A DNA stretch of 64,000 nt. Origin: Burkholderia singularis. Lineage in GTDB: Bacteria > Pseudomonadota > Gammaproteobacteria > Burkholderiales > Burkholderiaceae. The stretch is from positions 1 to 64,000 of the forward strand of contig NZ_FXAN01000032.1 in the NCBI RefSeq assembly GCF_900176645.1, in the 5' to 3' direction. Shown one piece after another: positions 1 to 10,118 of this stretch (positions are counted from its first letter, which is position 1; each line of letters starts with the position of its first letter). The notes beneath the pieces are model-generated. The model ran no database searches. It had not been told where the DNA came from and worked only from the letters and a program-made list of their open reading frames with translations. The position numbers and the translations under genes are program-made.

Positions 1-199
<199 letters not shown>

Positions 200-227
200 T
201 TACGGTTTGTTACGCCAGAATGCACGA

Positions 228-3095
228 TCAAGCCGGCAGACGAGCGAGCTGCGCGCTGAGCTTCGACAGCGTGTTGCGAAACTCCGCGAGCCGCTTCTGC
301 TCCTGTTCGACGACGGCGGGCGGCGCTTTCGCGACGAACGCCTCGTTGCCGAGCTTTGCATTGCATTTCACGATTTCTCCTTCGAGACGGGCAATCTCCT
401 TCGACAAACGTTCGCGTTCGGCCGCGACGTCGATCTCGACCTTCAGCACCAGCTTGTTCTCGCCGACGATAGCAATCGGCGCGCCGTGCGCTTCGCTGTC
501 GAGCGACGCCTCGTCGGCGAGCACGCGCACCTCGGACAGCCGCGCGAGCGCCTGTACGTAAGGCGCGAACGCCGTGAGCCGAGCGACGTTGCCCGCCGCG
601 AGCAGCGGCACTTTGGTCGCAGGAGAAAGATTCATCTCACCACGCAGATTACGACATGCATCGACCACTGCCTTCAGTTCGGCCGCCCACTGTTCGGAAG
701 CCTCATCGATCTTTGCGGGTTCGGCGATCGGATACGGCTGCACCATCAGCGATGCGTCGCCCTCGGCGCAGCCGGCGGGGTAGCGGCCTGCGAGCGGCGC
801 GACCTTTTGCCAGAGCGCTTCGGTGATGAACGGGATGACCGGATGCGCGAGGCGCAGCACCGTCTCCAGCACGCGCAGCAGCGTGCGGCGCGTCGCGCGC
901 TGCTGTTCGGGCGTGCCGTTCTGGATCTGTACTTTCGCAAGTTCGAGATACCAGTCGCAGTACTCGTCCCAAACAAATTTATAGATTGCGTTCGCGATAT
1001 TGTCGAATCGGTAGTCGGCGAAGCCCTTCGCGATGTCCGCCTCGACCCGCTGCAACTGCGACACGATCCAGCGGTCGGCCGCGGAGAAATCCAGATAGCC
1101 GCCGGGGCCGCATTCGCCCGCGCCGCACGCTTGCGGCTTGTCGAAGCCGCAGTCGTGGCCCTCGCAGTTCATCAGCACGAAACGCGTCGCGTTCCACAGC
1201 TTGTTGCAGAAATTGCGGTAGCCCTCGCAGCGCGCGAGATCGAAATTCACGTTGCGCCCGAGCGTGGCCATCGACGCCATCGTGAAGCGCAGCGCGTCGG
1301 TGCCGAACGCGGGAATGCCGTCGGGGAATTCCTTGCGCGTTTTCTTCTCGATGGTGGCGGCCTGCTTCGGATTCATCAGGCCCGTCGTGCGCTTCGCGAC
1401 GAGCGCATCGAGGCCGATGCCGTCGACGATGTCGATCGGATCGAGCGTGTTGCCCTTGCTCTTGGACATTTTCTGGCCTTCGGCGTCGCGCACGAGGCCA
1501 TGCACGTAGACCGTCTCGAACGGCACCTTGCCGGTGAAGTGTGTCGTCATCATCACCATCCGCGCGACCCAGAAGAAGATGATGTCGAAACCGGTGACGA
1601 GCACCGACGACGGCAGGAAATGCTTGAGTTCCGGCGTGTCGTTCGGCCAGCCGAGCGACGAGAACGGCACGAGCGCCGACGAGAACCACGTGTCGAGCAC
1701 GTCTTCGTCGCGCTTGAGCGGCCCCGTGTAGCCCTTCGCGGCGGCCTGCTCGCGCGCGGCCTGCTCGCTCCTGGCGACGAACACCTCGCCGTTCTCGCCG
1801 TACCAGGCGGGAATCTGATGGCCCCACCACAGCTGCCGCGAGATGCACCAGTCCTGGATGTTCTCGAGCCATTGGTAGTAAGTGGCCGTCCAGTTTTCCG
1901 GCACGAACTTGATCTGCCCGCTGCGCACGGCGTCGAGCGACACTTCGGTGATCGACTTGCCCGGATGGAACGTGTGTTGCGGCGCGGGCTTCGTCATTGC
2001 CACGAACCACTGGTCGGTGAGCATCGGCTCCAGCACGACGCCCGTGCGATCGCCGCGCGGCACCATCAGCTTGTGCGGCTGCACGGCTTCGAGCAGGCCG
2101 GCTGCGTCGAGATCGGCGACGATCGTGCGGCGCGCGTCGAAGCGATCGAGGCCGCGGTACGGCTCGGGCGCGTTGTCGTTGATCTTCGCATCGAGCGTCA
2201 GCACGTCGATCATCGGCAGGTGGTGGCGCACGCCGACCTGGTAGTCGTTGAAGTCGTGCGCGGGCGTGACCTTGACGACGCCCGTGCCGAACTCTCGGTC
2301 GACGTAGTCGTCGGCGATCACCGGGATTTCGCGGTCGGTCAGCGGCAGCTTCACGCGCTGGCCGACGAGATGCGCATAGCGCTCGTCTTGCGGATGCACC
2401 ATCAGCGCGACGTCGCCGAGCATCGTCTCGGGGCGCGTCGTCGCGACGCACAGGTGGCCCGAGCCGTCGGCGAGCGGATAGCGGATGTGCCACAAATGGC
2501 CGTTTTCCTCTTCGCTCGCGACTTCGAGATCGGACACCGCGGTCATCAGCACCGGGTCCCAGTTGACGAGCCGCTTGCCGCGATAGATGAGACCTTGCTC
2601 GTACAGGCGCACGAACACCTCGCGCACGACTTCGGACATCGTGTCGTTCATCGTGAAGTACTCGCGCGACCAGTCGGTCGACGCGCCGAGGCGGCGCATC
2701 TGGCGCGTGATCGTCGAGCCGGACTGCTTCTTCCATTTCCACACGCGCTCGACGAACGCGTCGCGGCCGAGATCGTGGCGCGATACGCCTTGCGCATCGA
2801 GCTGGCGCTCGACGACGATTTGCGTCGCGATGCCCGCGTGATCGGTGCCGGGCATCCACAGCGTGTTGTGGCCGAGCATCCGGTGATAGCGCACCAGCCC
2901 GTCCATGATCGTCTGGTTGAACGCGTGGCCCATGTGCAGCGTGCCCGTCACGTTCGGGGGCGGCAACTGGATCGAGAAGTCCGGGCGGTTGGGATCGAGC
3001 GCGGGCGTTGCGTAACCGCGCTTTTCCCATTCCGGCCCCCAATGGGATTCGATTGTCTGGGGCTCGAAACTTTTCGCAAGCGTGCTGTCGCTCAT
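228..3095 (-). CDS. valS: Valyl-tRNA synthetase
   Basis: Class Ia aminoacyl-tRNA synthetase that charges tRNA-Val, with editing of threonine. At 955 residues it matches the usual ValS length. The HIGH signature appears as HMGH at residues 54-57 inside [15 protein letters not shown], and the KMSKS loop ([10 protein letters not shown]) lies near residue 542. The C-terminus has the heptad-rich coiled-coil arm typical of ValS ([16 protein letters not shown] onwards). The chosen ATG gives the standard start [16 protein letters not shown]. The gene is divergent from the UvrD-type helicase across about 145 bp. No frameshift is seen. Confidence 0.98.
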   Translation of the reverse strand: MSDSTLAKSFEPQTIESHWGPEWEKRGYATPALDPNRPDFSIQLPPPNVTGTLHMGHAFNQTIMDGLVRYHRMLGHNTLWMPGTDHAGIATQIVVERQLDAQGVSRHDLGRDAFVERVWKWKKQSGSTITRQMRRLGASTDWSREYFTMNDTMSEVVREVFVRLYEQGLIYRGKRLVNWDPVLMTAVSDLEVASEEENGHLWHIRYPLADGSGHLCVATTRPETMLGDVALMVHPQDERYAHLVGQRVKLPLTDREIPVIADDYVDREFGTGVVKVTPAHDFNDYQVGVRHHLPMIDVLTLDAKINDNAPEPYRGLDRFDARRTIVADLDAAGLLEAVQPHKLMVPRGDRTGVVLEPMLTDQWFVAMTKPAPQHTFHPGKSITEVSLDAVRSGQIKFVPENWTATYYQWLENIQDWCISRQLWWGHQIPAWYGENGEVFVARSEQAAREQAAAKGYTGPLKRDEDVLDTWFSSALVPFSSLGWPNDTPELKHFLPSSVLVTGFDIIFFWVARMVMMTTHFTGKVPFETVYVHGLVRDAEGQKMSKSKGNTLDPIDIVDGIGLDALVAKRTTGLMNPKQAATIEKKTRKEFPDGIPAFGTDALRFTMASMATLGRNVNFDLARCEGYRNFCNKLWNATRFVLMNCEGHDCGFDKPQACGAGECGPGGYLDFSAADRWIVSQLQRVEADIAKGFADYRFDNIANAIYKFVWDEYCDWYLELAKVQIQNGTPEQQRATRRTLLRVLETVLRLAHPVIPFITEALWQKVAPLAGRYPAGCAEGDASLMVQPYPIAEPAKIDEASEQWAAELKAVVDACRNLRGEMNLSPATKVPLLAAGNVARLTAFAPYVQALARLSEVRVLADEASLDSEAHGAPIAIVGENKLVLKVEIDVAAERERLSKEIARLEGEIVKCNAKLGNEAFVAKAPPAVVEQEQKRLAEFRNTLSKLSAQLARLPA

Positions 3096-3142
3096 GGTGG
3101 GAATTCGCCGAAAGAGAGGGAAGATTGATGCGGAAACCCATC

Positions 3143-3148
3143 ATTATA
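3143..3148 (-). promoter_or_regulatory. Probable -10 element for valS
   Basis: On the minus strand this reads TATAAT, 48 bp upstream of the valS ATG. A possible TTGGCG -35 lies only 15 bp further upstream, so the -35 is uncertain. The call rests on the perfect -10 and its position in the divergent intergenic region. Confidence 0.45.
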
Positions 3149-3192
3149 AATGGATGCGTATCGCGCCAAGCGGCGTTCCGTCGACTGCGATT

Positions 3193-3198
3193 TATAAT
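3193..3198 (+). promoter_or_regulatory. Probable -10 element for the UvrD-type helicase gene
   Basis: A perfect TATAAT lies 42 bp before the helicase ATG. It predicts a leader of about 35 nt with no obvious Shine-Dalgarno sequence. No convincing -35 hexamer is seen. Confidence 0.4.
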
Positions 3199-3239
3199 GT
3201 CCGGCCCGCGCTCATGCCGTTTTTTTCGCTTCGTCCTCT

Positions 3240-5594
3240 ATGCCTGATCTGCTCGCGAACCTGAACCCCGAACAACTCGCCGCTGTCACCTTGCCGAACG
3301 AGCCGGCGCTGATCCTCGCCGGGGCGGGCAGCGGCAAGACCCGGGTGCTGATCACGCGGATTGCGTGGCTGATCCAGCAGGGCTATGCGTCGCCGCCGAC
3401 CGTGCTTGCCGTCACGTTCACGAACAAGGCCGCGCGCGAAATGATGGCGCGCCTGTCGGCGATGATGCCGATCGACACGCGCGGGATGTGGATCGGCACG
3501 TTTCACGGCCTCTGCAACCGGATGCTGCGCGCGCATTACCGCGACGCGGGCCTGCCGCAGACGTTCCAGATTCTCGACACCGCCGACCAGCTTTCCGCGA
3601 TCAAGCGGTTGATGAAGGCCGCGAACATCGACGACGAGAAATATCCGCCGAAGAACGTCCAATACTTCATCAACAACGCGAAGGAGCAAGGGCTGCGCCC
3701 GGACAAGGTCGATGCGACCGACAACTTCAACCGCAAGTTCGTCGAGCTTTACCACGCTTACGAGCAGCAGTGTCAGCGCGAGGGCGTCGTCGATTTCGCC
3801 GAGCTGCTGCTGCGCTGCTACGAACTGCTCGCGCACAATCCGCCGCTGCGCGCGCATTATCAGGCGCGCTTCAAGCAGATCCTCGTCGACGAATTCCAGG
3901 ATACGAACAAGCTGCAATATGTATGGCTCAAGCTGCTTGCGGGCGGCCAGAACGCGATCTTCGCGGTCGGCGACGACGATCAGTCGATCTACGCGTTTCG
4001 CGGCGCGAACGTCGGCAACATGCGTGACTTCGAAGACGAATTCCGCGTGCGCAACCTGATCAAGCTCGAGCAGAATTACCGGTCGCACGGCAATATCCTC
4101 GATGCGGCGAATCACCTGATCTCGCACAACGCGCATCGGCTCGGCAAGAATCTGCGCACCGATGCCGGCCACGGCGAGCCGGTGCGCGTCTATGAGGCCG
4201 CTACCGATGCGCAGGAGGCGGCGTGGATCATCGAGGAGATCCGCTCGCTCGTGAACACGGGGCTGGCGCGCAGCGAAATCGCGGTGCTGTACCGGAGCAA
4301 CGCGCAGTCGCGCTCGATCGAACATACGCTGATGACGGCGGGCATTGCGTACCGCGTGTATGGCGGCCTGCGCTTCTTCGAGCGGCAGGAGGTGAAGCAC
4401 GCGCTCGCGTATCTGCGCCTCATCGACAATCCGAACGACGATACCGCGTTCGCGCGCGTCGTCAATTTTCCGACGCGCGGCATCGGCGCGCGCTCGATCG
4501 AGCAACTCGCCGACGCCGCACGTCTGTACGATTGCTCGATGGCCGCCGCGATTCCATACGTGACGGGCAAGGCGGGCACGAGCCTGGGCGCGTTCGCGAA
4601 CCTGATCGCGAAAATGCGCGCCGAGACCGCGCAGATGAGCTTGCCCGAGACGGTCGAATATGTGGTGCGCGCGAGCGGCCTCGCCGATTTCTATCAAGGC
4701 GAGCGCGAAGGCCAGGACCGCCTCGAAAACTTGCAGGAACTGGAGAACGCGGCCACCGCGTTCGTTGCCGAGGAGGGGTACGGGCTCGACACGCCCGCCC
4801 GTTCGATTCCGCTCAACGCACGCGCGAGCGCGGCGCCGGAGCTTGCGTCGCCGGACGCGGGCGATGCGGTGCTCGAACCCGCGAGCTTGGCCGATCCGGC
4901 GCAGAACCCCGATGCGATGACGCCGCTCGCCGGTTTTTTGTCGCATGCGTCGCTCGAGGCGGGAGACAACCAGGCGCAGGCGGGTCAGGACGCGGTGCAA
5001 CTGATGACGGTGCACGCGGCGAAGGGGCTGGAATTCACGGCGGTGTTCATCACCGGCCTCGAGGAGGGGCTGTTTCCGCACGAGAACAGCGCGCTCGAGG
5101 CCGACGGCCTCGAGGAGGAGCGCCGGCTAATGTATGTGGCGATCACGCGTGCGAAGGAGCGGCTTTATCTGTCGTTTGCGCAGAGCCGGATGTTGCACGG
5201 CCAGACGCGCTACAACATTCGCTCGCGCTTTTTCGACGAACTGCCGCAGCACGTGCTCAAATGGCTCACGCCGAAGGCCGAGGCAGGCGCGCGCTGGGGC
5301 GGCCGCTCGGACAACGCCGGCTGGGGGCGCGACTGGTTCGCGCGGCCGGGCGCGGCGCGCGACAGTGTGGTCGACGCGGCGGTGTCCGCGCCGCTGCCCG
5401 CGTTCGCGAATCAGCAGCGCGCGGCCGAGAACGGCTTCAGGATCGGCCAGCAGGTGTTCCACACGAAGTTTGGAGAGGGCACGGTGACGGCGCTCGAGGG
5501 CAGTGGCGCGGATGCGAAGGCGCAAGTCAAATTCAAGCGGCACGGCGAGAAGTGGCTCGCGCTCGCGGTAGCGAAGTTGCAAGCCGTCGAGTGA
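3240..5594 (+). CDS. uvrD: UvrD/PcrA-type ATP-dependent DNA helicase
   Basis: Superfamily 1A 3'-5' DNA helicase of 784 residues, acting in nucleotide-excision and mismatch repair and in displacing stalled complexes. Walker A is AGAGSGKT at residues 27-34; the Walker B-type DEFQDTNKLQ follows near residue 217, and the QSIYAFRGAN and VTRAKERLYL-type motifs are present. The last 50 residues (GQQVFHTKFGEGTVTALEG onwards) form the small Tudor-like tail typical of UvrD and PcrA rather than Rep. An Ala-rich linker near residues 520-560 is a lineage-specific insertion. The ATG has no clear ribosome binding site, but it starts exactly at the family's MPDLLANLNPEQ. UvrD is preferred to Rep because of the tail. 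Confidence 0.93.
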   Translation: MPDLLANLNPEQLAAVTLPNEPALILAGAGSGKTRVLITRIAWLIQQGYASPPTVLAVTFTNKAAREMMARLSAMMPIDTRGMWIGTFHGLCNRMLRAHYRDAGLPQTFQILDTADQLSAIKRLMKAANIDDEKYPPKNVQYFINNAKEQGLRPDKVDATDNFNRKFVELYHAYEQQCQREGVVDFAELLLRCYELLAHNPPLRAHYQARFKQILVDEFQDTNKLQYVWLKLLAGGQNAIFAVGDDDQSIYAFRGANVGNMRDFEDEFRVRNLIKLEQNYRSHGNILDAANHLISHNAHRLGKNLRTDAGHGEPVRVYEAATDAQEAAWIIEEIRSLVNTGLARSEIAVLYRSNAQSRSIEHTLMTAGIAYRVYGGLRFFERQEVKHALAYLRLIDNPNDDTAFARVVNFPTRGIGARSIEQLADAARLYDCSMAAAIPYVTGKAGTSLGAFANLIAKMRAETAQMSLPETVEYVVRASGLADFYQGEREGQDRLENLQELENAATAFVAEEGYGLDTPARSIPLNARASAAPELASPDAGDAVLEPASLADPAQNPDAMTPLAGFLSHASLEAGDNQAQAGQDAVQLMTVHAAKGLEFTAVFITGLEEGLFPHENSALEADGLEEERRLMYVAITRAKERLYLSFAQSRMLHGQTRYNIRSRFFDELPQHVLKWLTPKAEAGARWGGRSDNAGWGRDWFARPGAARDSVVDAAVSAPLPAFANQQRAAENGFRIGQQVFHTKFGEGTVTALEGSGADAKAQVKFKRHGEKWLALAVAKLQAVE

Positions 5595-5733
5595 GCGGGC
5601 TGGCGTTTCGAATGGCCGCCGGCGATCCGGCGTGCCCGGCGCAGCCGGCACGGCCGCCGATTAGCCGCCGATGAGCCGCCCCTCGACCGGACGCCTTCGC
5701 GCCGGCCAGGTGCCCCGCATGTCAGGAGATCGA

Positions 5734-6516
5734 ATGAAGCAGTGGATGGACGCGGACCGGCCGCTCGGCATTCTTGCCGCGCTGCCGGAGGAGCTGGGCG
5801 ACCTCGTCGCCGCGATGCGCGCGAGCGGGCCTGTCGACGCGGTGCGGCTTGGCCCGCGCGATTATCACGTCGGGCTGGCATACGGCGTGCCGTGTGTCGT
5901 CACGCTTGCGCGCGTCGGCAAGGTCGCGGCCGCCGCGACCGCGAGCGCGCTGATCCATCGCTTCGACGTGCGCGGGATCGTGTTTACGGGCGTGGCGGGT
6001 GGCATTGCGCGTGACGTGTCGGTCGGCGACATCGTGGTGGCCGATGCGCTGCTGCAACATGATCTCGACGCGTCGCCGCTCTTTGCGCGTTTCGAGGTGC
6101 CGCTGCTCGGCGTGACGCGCTTTGCGGCCGATGCCGCGCTTGCCGGCCAATTGAAGGCGGCTTGCGAGCGCTTCGTGGCCGACCACGGCGCCGCGCTGAA
6201 CGCGCGCTTCGGGCTGCGCGGCGCGCGCGTGCACGAAGGGCTGATCGCGAGCGGCGACCGTTTCGTGTCGAGCGACCGCGAGGTGAGTGCGTTGCGCGAC
6301 GCGCTGCCGGACGCGTTGGCCGTCGAGATGGAGGGCGCGGCGCTCGCGCAGGTCTGCTATGAATACGGCGTGCCGTGTGCGATCGTGCGCACGATCTCCG
6401 ATGCCGCGGACGATCATGCGAGCGCTTCGTTTGTGACGTTTCTCGCCGATATCGCCAGCACGTATTCGTCGGGGATTTTGCGGCAATTCCTGCTCGCGCA
6501 CGCGAACGGGATGTGA
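5734..6516 (+). CDS. mtnN: 5'-methylthioadenosine/S-adenosylhomocysteine nucleosidase
   Basis: Hydrolyses MTA and SAH to adenine plus the thioribose sugars, recycling methyl-donor by-products and feeding the activated methyl cycle. The 260-residue protein has the nucleoside-phosphorylase fold signatures: LGILAALPEEL at the N-terminus, VFTGVAGGI and VGDIVVADALLQHDLDA in the middle, and the catalytic VEMEGAALAQV and TISDAADD near the end. The frame is open further upstream (ATGs at 5671 and 5719), but AGGAG sits about 5 bp before the ATG at 5734, so that start is chosen. It is about 30 residues longer than E. coli MtnN. Confidence 0.88.
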   Translation: MKQWMDADRPLGILAALPEELGDLVAAMRASGPVDAVRLGPRDYHVGLAYGVPCVVTLARVGKVAAAATASALIHRFDVRGIVFTGVAGGIARDVSVGDIVVADALLQHDLDASPLFARFEVPLLGVTRFAADAALAGQLKAACERFVADHGAALNARFGLRGARVHEGLIASGDRFVSSDREVSALRDALPDALAVEMEGAALAQVCYEYGVPCAIVRTISDAADDHASASFVTFLADIASTYSSGILRQFLLAHANGM

Positions 6517-6788
6517 TGCGCCGGCATGCTTGTCGGTGCGTGCCGGCATAGGGGCGCGGCGCATGAGTCGCCAAGCGAGATGGGCGGGCGAGCAATGTCG
6601 TTTGCGGCGTTGCGCATCGGCGAAAACCGGGCATCGCAAACGGGGCGCCGAGCAACGACGTTGAATCCCGCAAGGGGGAAGCGGCGCATCGCGAACGCGG
6701 CCGCCGCCCCGAGGGCTGCGCCCAGCGCCGCGCCCGGTCCCCTCGCACTAGGCGCGGCTGCCGTCACCAGCGCGCTTCGCGCCGCCGC

Positions 6789-8021
6789 TTACGCGCCGCG
6801 CCGGCTGCGCCGCATGCTGCTCTCGAGATCCGGCAGAAACACCGTCAACACGCCGATCAACGGCAGGAACGAGCAGACCTTGTAGACGAACGCGATGCTC
6901 GTCACGTCGGCAAGCTGGCCAAGCACCGCCGCGCCGACGCCGCCCAGCCCGAACGACAGCCCGAAGAACAGGCCGGCGACCGTGCCGACCTTGCCGGGAA
7001 TCAGCTCCTGCCCATAGACGATGATCGCCGCGAACGCCGATGCGAGCACCACGCCGATCACGACCGTCAGCACCGTGGTCCAGAACAGGTTCGCGTAAGG
7101 CAGCAGCAACGTGAACGGCGCGACGCCGAGAATCGATACCCAGATCACGTATTTGCGGCCGATCCGGTCGCCGACCGGCCCGCCGATCAGCGTGCCTGCC
7201 GCGACGGCGGCAAGGAACACGAACAGGTGGATTTGCGCGGCCTGCACGCTCAGATGGAACTTGTCGATCAGATAGAACGTGAAGTAGCTGTTCAGGCTCG
7301 CGAGATACAGATATTTCGAGAACACCAGCATCACGAGCACGCCGAGCGCGAGGGCGACCCGGCGCGGCGGCAGCGTGGCGGGCGACGCCTGCGCGGCTTT
7401 TTTCTTCGACGCCGGATGACGCTTGTACCAGCGGCCGATCTGCGTGAGCACGACGATCGCGACGAGCGCCGCCGCGGAGAACCACGCGATGCTGCGCTGC
7501 CCGTGCGGGATCACGATCAGCGCGGCGAGCAGCGGGCCGAGCGACGAGCCGGCGTTGCCGCCCACCTGGAACAGCGATTGCGCGAGCCCGTGTTGACCGC
7601 CCGAGGCCATGCGCGCGACCCGCGACGATTCCGGATGGAACACCGACGATCCGCAGCCGACGAGCGCGGCGGCGGCAAGCAGCAGCGGAAAATTCGGTGC
7701 GACCGACATCAGCAGCAGGCCGGACAGCGTGAAGCCCATGCCGATCGGCAGCGAGTACGGTTGCGGCCGCTTGTCGGTATAGCTGCCGATGATCGGCTGC
7801 AGCAGCGACGCGGTGATCTGATAGGTCAGTGTAATCAGGCCGATTTGCGTGAACGACAGCGAGAACGTCGCTTTGAGCATCGGATAGATCGCGAGGATCA
7901 ACGATTGGATCATGTCGTTGAGCAGATGCGCGAAGCTGATGGCGCCGAGCACCGGATAGGCGGTGCGCGCGGCGGTAGCGCGCACCGGGGCGGGGGGACG
8001 ATGGTCGAGGCTGGTTTGCAT
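6789..8021 (-). CDS. fsr: Fosmidomycin-resistance-type MFS exporter
   Basis: Inner-membrane major facilitator of 410 residues with about 12 hydrophobic segments. The opening region (ISFAHLLNDMIQSLILAIYP) and the motif GSYTDKRPQPYSLPIGM, followed by GCGSSVFHPESSRVARMASG, closely match the Fsr family. Members export fosmidomycin, an inhibitor of isoprenoid synthesis, and related compounds. A lysine- and alanine-rich cytoplasmic loop (residues about 205-225) joins the two six-helix halves. It is a single gene, convergent with mtnN. The native substrate in this organism cannot be read from sequence. Confidence 0.9.
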   Translation of the reverse strand: MQTSLDHRPPAPVRATAARTAYPVLGAISFAHLLNDMIQSLILAIYPMLKATFSLSFTQIGLITLTYQITASLLQPIIGSYTDKRPQPYSLPIGMGFTLSGLLLMSVAPNFPLLLAAAALVGCGSSVFHPESSRVARMASGGQHGLAQSLFQVGGNAGSSLGPLLAALIVIPHGQRSIAWFSAAALVAIVVLTQIGRWYKRHPASKKKAAQASPATLPPRRVALALGVLVMLVFSKYLYLASLNSYFTFYLIDKFHLSVQAAQIHLFVFLAAVAAGTLIGGPVGDRIGRKYVIWVSILGVAPFTLLLPYANLFWTTVLTVVIGVVLASAFAAIIVYGQELIPGKVGTVAGLFFGLSFGLGGVGAAVLGQLADVTSIAFVYKVCSFLPLIGVLTVFLPDLESSMRRSRRGA

Positions 8022-8566
8022 GGTGATTCGGAGGTCTCTGAAGGGGCGCCGCGTGCAGTGCTGCCGCGTGCGATTCGTTGAATGTGTCGTCGGAGTGTAA
8101 TGTGGCTTCTAAAAAGTGTCAGGACAATTTTTGTCGCAAAGCGGACAAATCTGGGCAGGCCAGGGATAAGTCCGGGGGCGCGGCCGGACAGCGGCCGTTC
8201 AGGCCGAACGGCCCAACGTTGCCGCCGGGCCCGAACGGCCAATCAGCGCTTGCGGGCGGCGCAGCGGTGAGAAGGTGTCGGGGGGCGGCGGCATGACTGG
8301 GCGTTGCCGCGCTGGCGCATGAGTTGATCCGCTAAAGCCGCCCGATCGGCGCGCGGCGACACGGAATAGAAAGCGCGGCACGGAAAGGCGGCCGGAAATG
8401 GACAAAAGGAACGGTTCTTCGCTCCGACACTGAGGGGGCGGGTGCGGCCGGCGTTCCCCTTTACGCTCGGAGGGCGGCGTTCGACGCTCGCCAATGGAGG
8501 CGCGCGGCGCTCCGGTGCGGCACCGAGCGGTTACCGAACCCCGCCTTCAATCAGGAGAGAAACGCG
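8022..8566. other. 545-bp intergenic region between fsr and the kelch gene
   Basis: Divergent spacer. No reading frame with family resemblance or good coding character is seen on either strand. It must hold the promoters of both flanking genes. The kelch gene has a GGAGA ribosome binding site close before its ATG. No clear -35/-10 pair or operator could be assigned. Confidence 0.5.
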
Positions 8567-9688
8567 ATGAATTTCCAAGAAACGCCTCAGGCGCTGCAAG
8601 TTCATCTGCAACGCAGGCTCGAGACATTCGCTGCCCGCGCGGGCGCAACGGCCAATGCCCGAGCAAACCGCGCAGAGGCCCCAGGGCCGGGCCGTTGGGT
8701 ATCCGCCGGCACGCTAGGAGAGCCGGGCGCCTTTGGCAACTATCGGGCGGTATGTCTGGAAAGCGGCAAGATACTGGCGGTTGCCGGCAACGCGTATCGA
8801 GGCGATCCCGACCAGGCGCAGTGGGTTCCGGCCGGCAACTTTCCGCAGGGCACGTTCTTGACCGATGGCCTGACTTTATTGCGGGACGGCACGGCGCTGG
8901 CAATCGGCTTCGACCGCACGGCGATGCAATTCCGAGGCATTGTCTACGATCCCGCGAGTCCCGCCGATAGCGCGTGGCAGTTCACCGGTTATCTGATCGA
9001 AGCCCGCAGGGATTTCGCCCTGGCCTCGTTGCACGACGGCAAAGCGCTCGCGGCCGGCGGCGTGCATATGCATTACCTCGCGTCCGCCGAACTCTACGAT
9101 CCGGTTTCGATGCAATGGCACGCCACGGTGCCGATGGCGGTCGCCAGGGCGAGCACCACGGCAGCCTGTCTTCGGCACGGCACAGCCGTTTTGGTTGCCG
9201 GTGGGATAACGCAAAGCGGCGATACCCTGCAACTGGTGGAGCGGTACGATGCCGATCCGGTCTCGCCAAGATGGACGACCGTTGCGCCGATGACGCACCC
9301 GCGCCAGGGCGCCAGCGCGATCGTCCTGCCTGACGGCAAAGTCGTGGTGGCGGGCGGCGTCCCCGCAAGCGGCACGCTCGAAGTATACGACCCGGACGGC
9401 GACCGCTGGGAAGCGCCCGTCCCGTTGAAGTACGACAGGCTTTACTATCCTGCGATGGCAATCGTGGACGGCGGAAAAGTGCTGATCGCGGCCGGCGGGA
9501 ACGACAAAGCCGCTGAAATATACGATCCGGTGAAAGGCGAGTCGCAGCCGGCGGCCGCGATGAGCGAACTGCGGTATTTCCCTGGGTACTGCTCGACGAA
9601 AGGCGGCAGCCTTGTCGTGGTTGGGGGGCTCGATCCGACGCAGAATTACCGGTCGCTCGACACTGTCGAACGGTTCATCGCCGAATAA
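8567..9688 (+). CDS. Seven-bladed kelch/galactose-oxidase-like beta-propeller protein
   Basis: A 373-residue protein built almost wholly from a repeat of about 45-50 residues whose core is an aromatic or small residue, x-DGK-x-L/V-x-x-GG. Seven copies are seen: LESGKILAVAGN, LRDGTALAIGF, LHDGKALAAGG, LRHGTAVLVAGG, LPDGKVVVAGG, DGGKVLIAAGG and KGGSLVVVGG. Most are followed by a YDP or YDADPVS turn (ELYDPVSMQW, EVYDPDGDRWE, EIYDPVKGE). This is the kelch propeller pattern, enough for one complete seven-bladed ring. The N-terminus (about 45 residues, polar and Ala/Arg-rich) has no signal peptide, so the protein looks cytosolic or exported by a non-Sec route. The galactose-oxidase copper ligands were not identified, so no enzyme activity is assigned. 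Confidence 0.75.
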   Translation: MNFQETPQALQVHLQRRLETFAARAGATANARANRAEAPGPGRWVSAGTLGEPGAFGNYRAVCLESGKILAVAGNAYRGDPDQAQWVPAGNFPQGTFLTDGLTLLRDGTALAIGFDRTAMQFRGIVYDPASPADSAWQFTGYLIEARRDFALASLHDGKALAAGGVHMHYLASAELYDPVSMQWHATVPMAVARASTTAACLRHGTAVLVAGGITQSGDTLQLVERYDADPVSPRWTTVAPMTHPRQGASAIVLPDGKVVVAGGVPASGTLEVYDPDGDRWEAPVPLKYDRLYYPAMAIVDGGKVLIAAGGNDKAAEIYDPVKGESQPAAAMSELRYFPGYCSTKGGSLVVVGGLDPTQNYRSLDTVERFIAE

Positions 9689-9703
9689 GCGCTGCCGCTT
9701 CTT

Positions 9704-9742
9704 CGTGCCTGGCCGGTCGCCAGGTGGCACCGGCCAGGCACG
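9704..9742 (+). terminator. Long hairpin after the kelch gene
   Basis: A perfect 14-bp inverted repeat (9704-9717 with 9729-9742) and an 11-nt loop lie 16 bp after the kelch stop codon. No T-run follows directly, so it may be a 3'-end stabilising hairpin or a weak terminator. Confidence 0.5.
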
Positions 9743-10118
9743 CTTCCGTATTTTCATTCCGCGCCGGAAATCATTGCGCCTGCTGATCATGCTCGGGTGG
9801 CGAGGGTTGTTCCTCGATTCCGCCAGTCCGTCCCCGGGCGGGCGACGCTTGCGCCGCGGCGAATTGAAAGCGGCAAACTGCTGCATGAACGCAAAAGCAT
9901 TGGACCGACCTTCCATGCTCGACATCAGCCGCCCAAGCTCTCGGCGCAGTGCCTGGGCGCCCTGCTTCATGCGGGGCGAACTCGGGCGGGTGCCAACGGC
10001 GTCGCGCCACGGCCGGCTTTTCGCTGATGCGCGGGCCATTGCGTGTACGACGCAGACCGAAAAGTCAGACCATTGCATCATGTCCCCCTGTCTTTTTAAT
10101 TTTCACGGTGATGCCATC
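9743..10118. other. Intergenic region between the kelch gene and the small unknown gene
   Basis: About 375 bp with no supported gene. Frames are open on both strands, but none has a ribosome binding site or a family match. Minus-strand frames near 9771-10080 read partly protein-like in two different phases, which could be a decayed gene but is more likely GC-driven openness. Confidence 0.4.

Noticed and set aside
3214..3264. 16-codon ORF overlapping the helicase start
   Set aside because: Considered as a leader peptide, but it has no ribosome binding site and no regulatory hairpin nearby.
3192..5081. 629-codon minus-strand ORF opposite the helicase gene
   Set aside because: Shadow of the UvrD-type gene, with no ribosome binding site or domain.
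9771..10081. Minus-strand frames between the kelch gene and the 181-residue gene
   Set aside because: Partly protein-like in two phases but without a start signal or match; not enough to call a gene or pseudogene.
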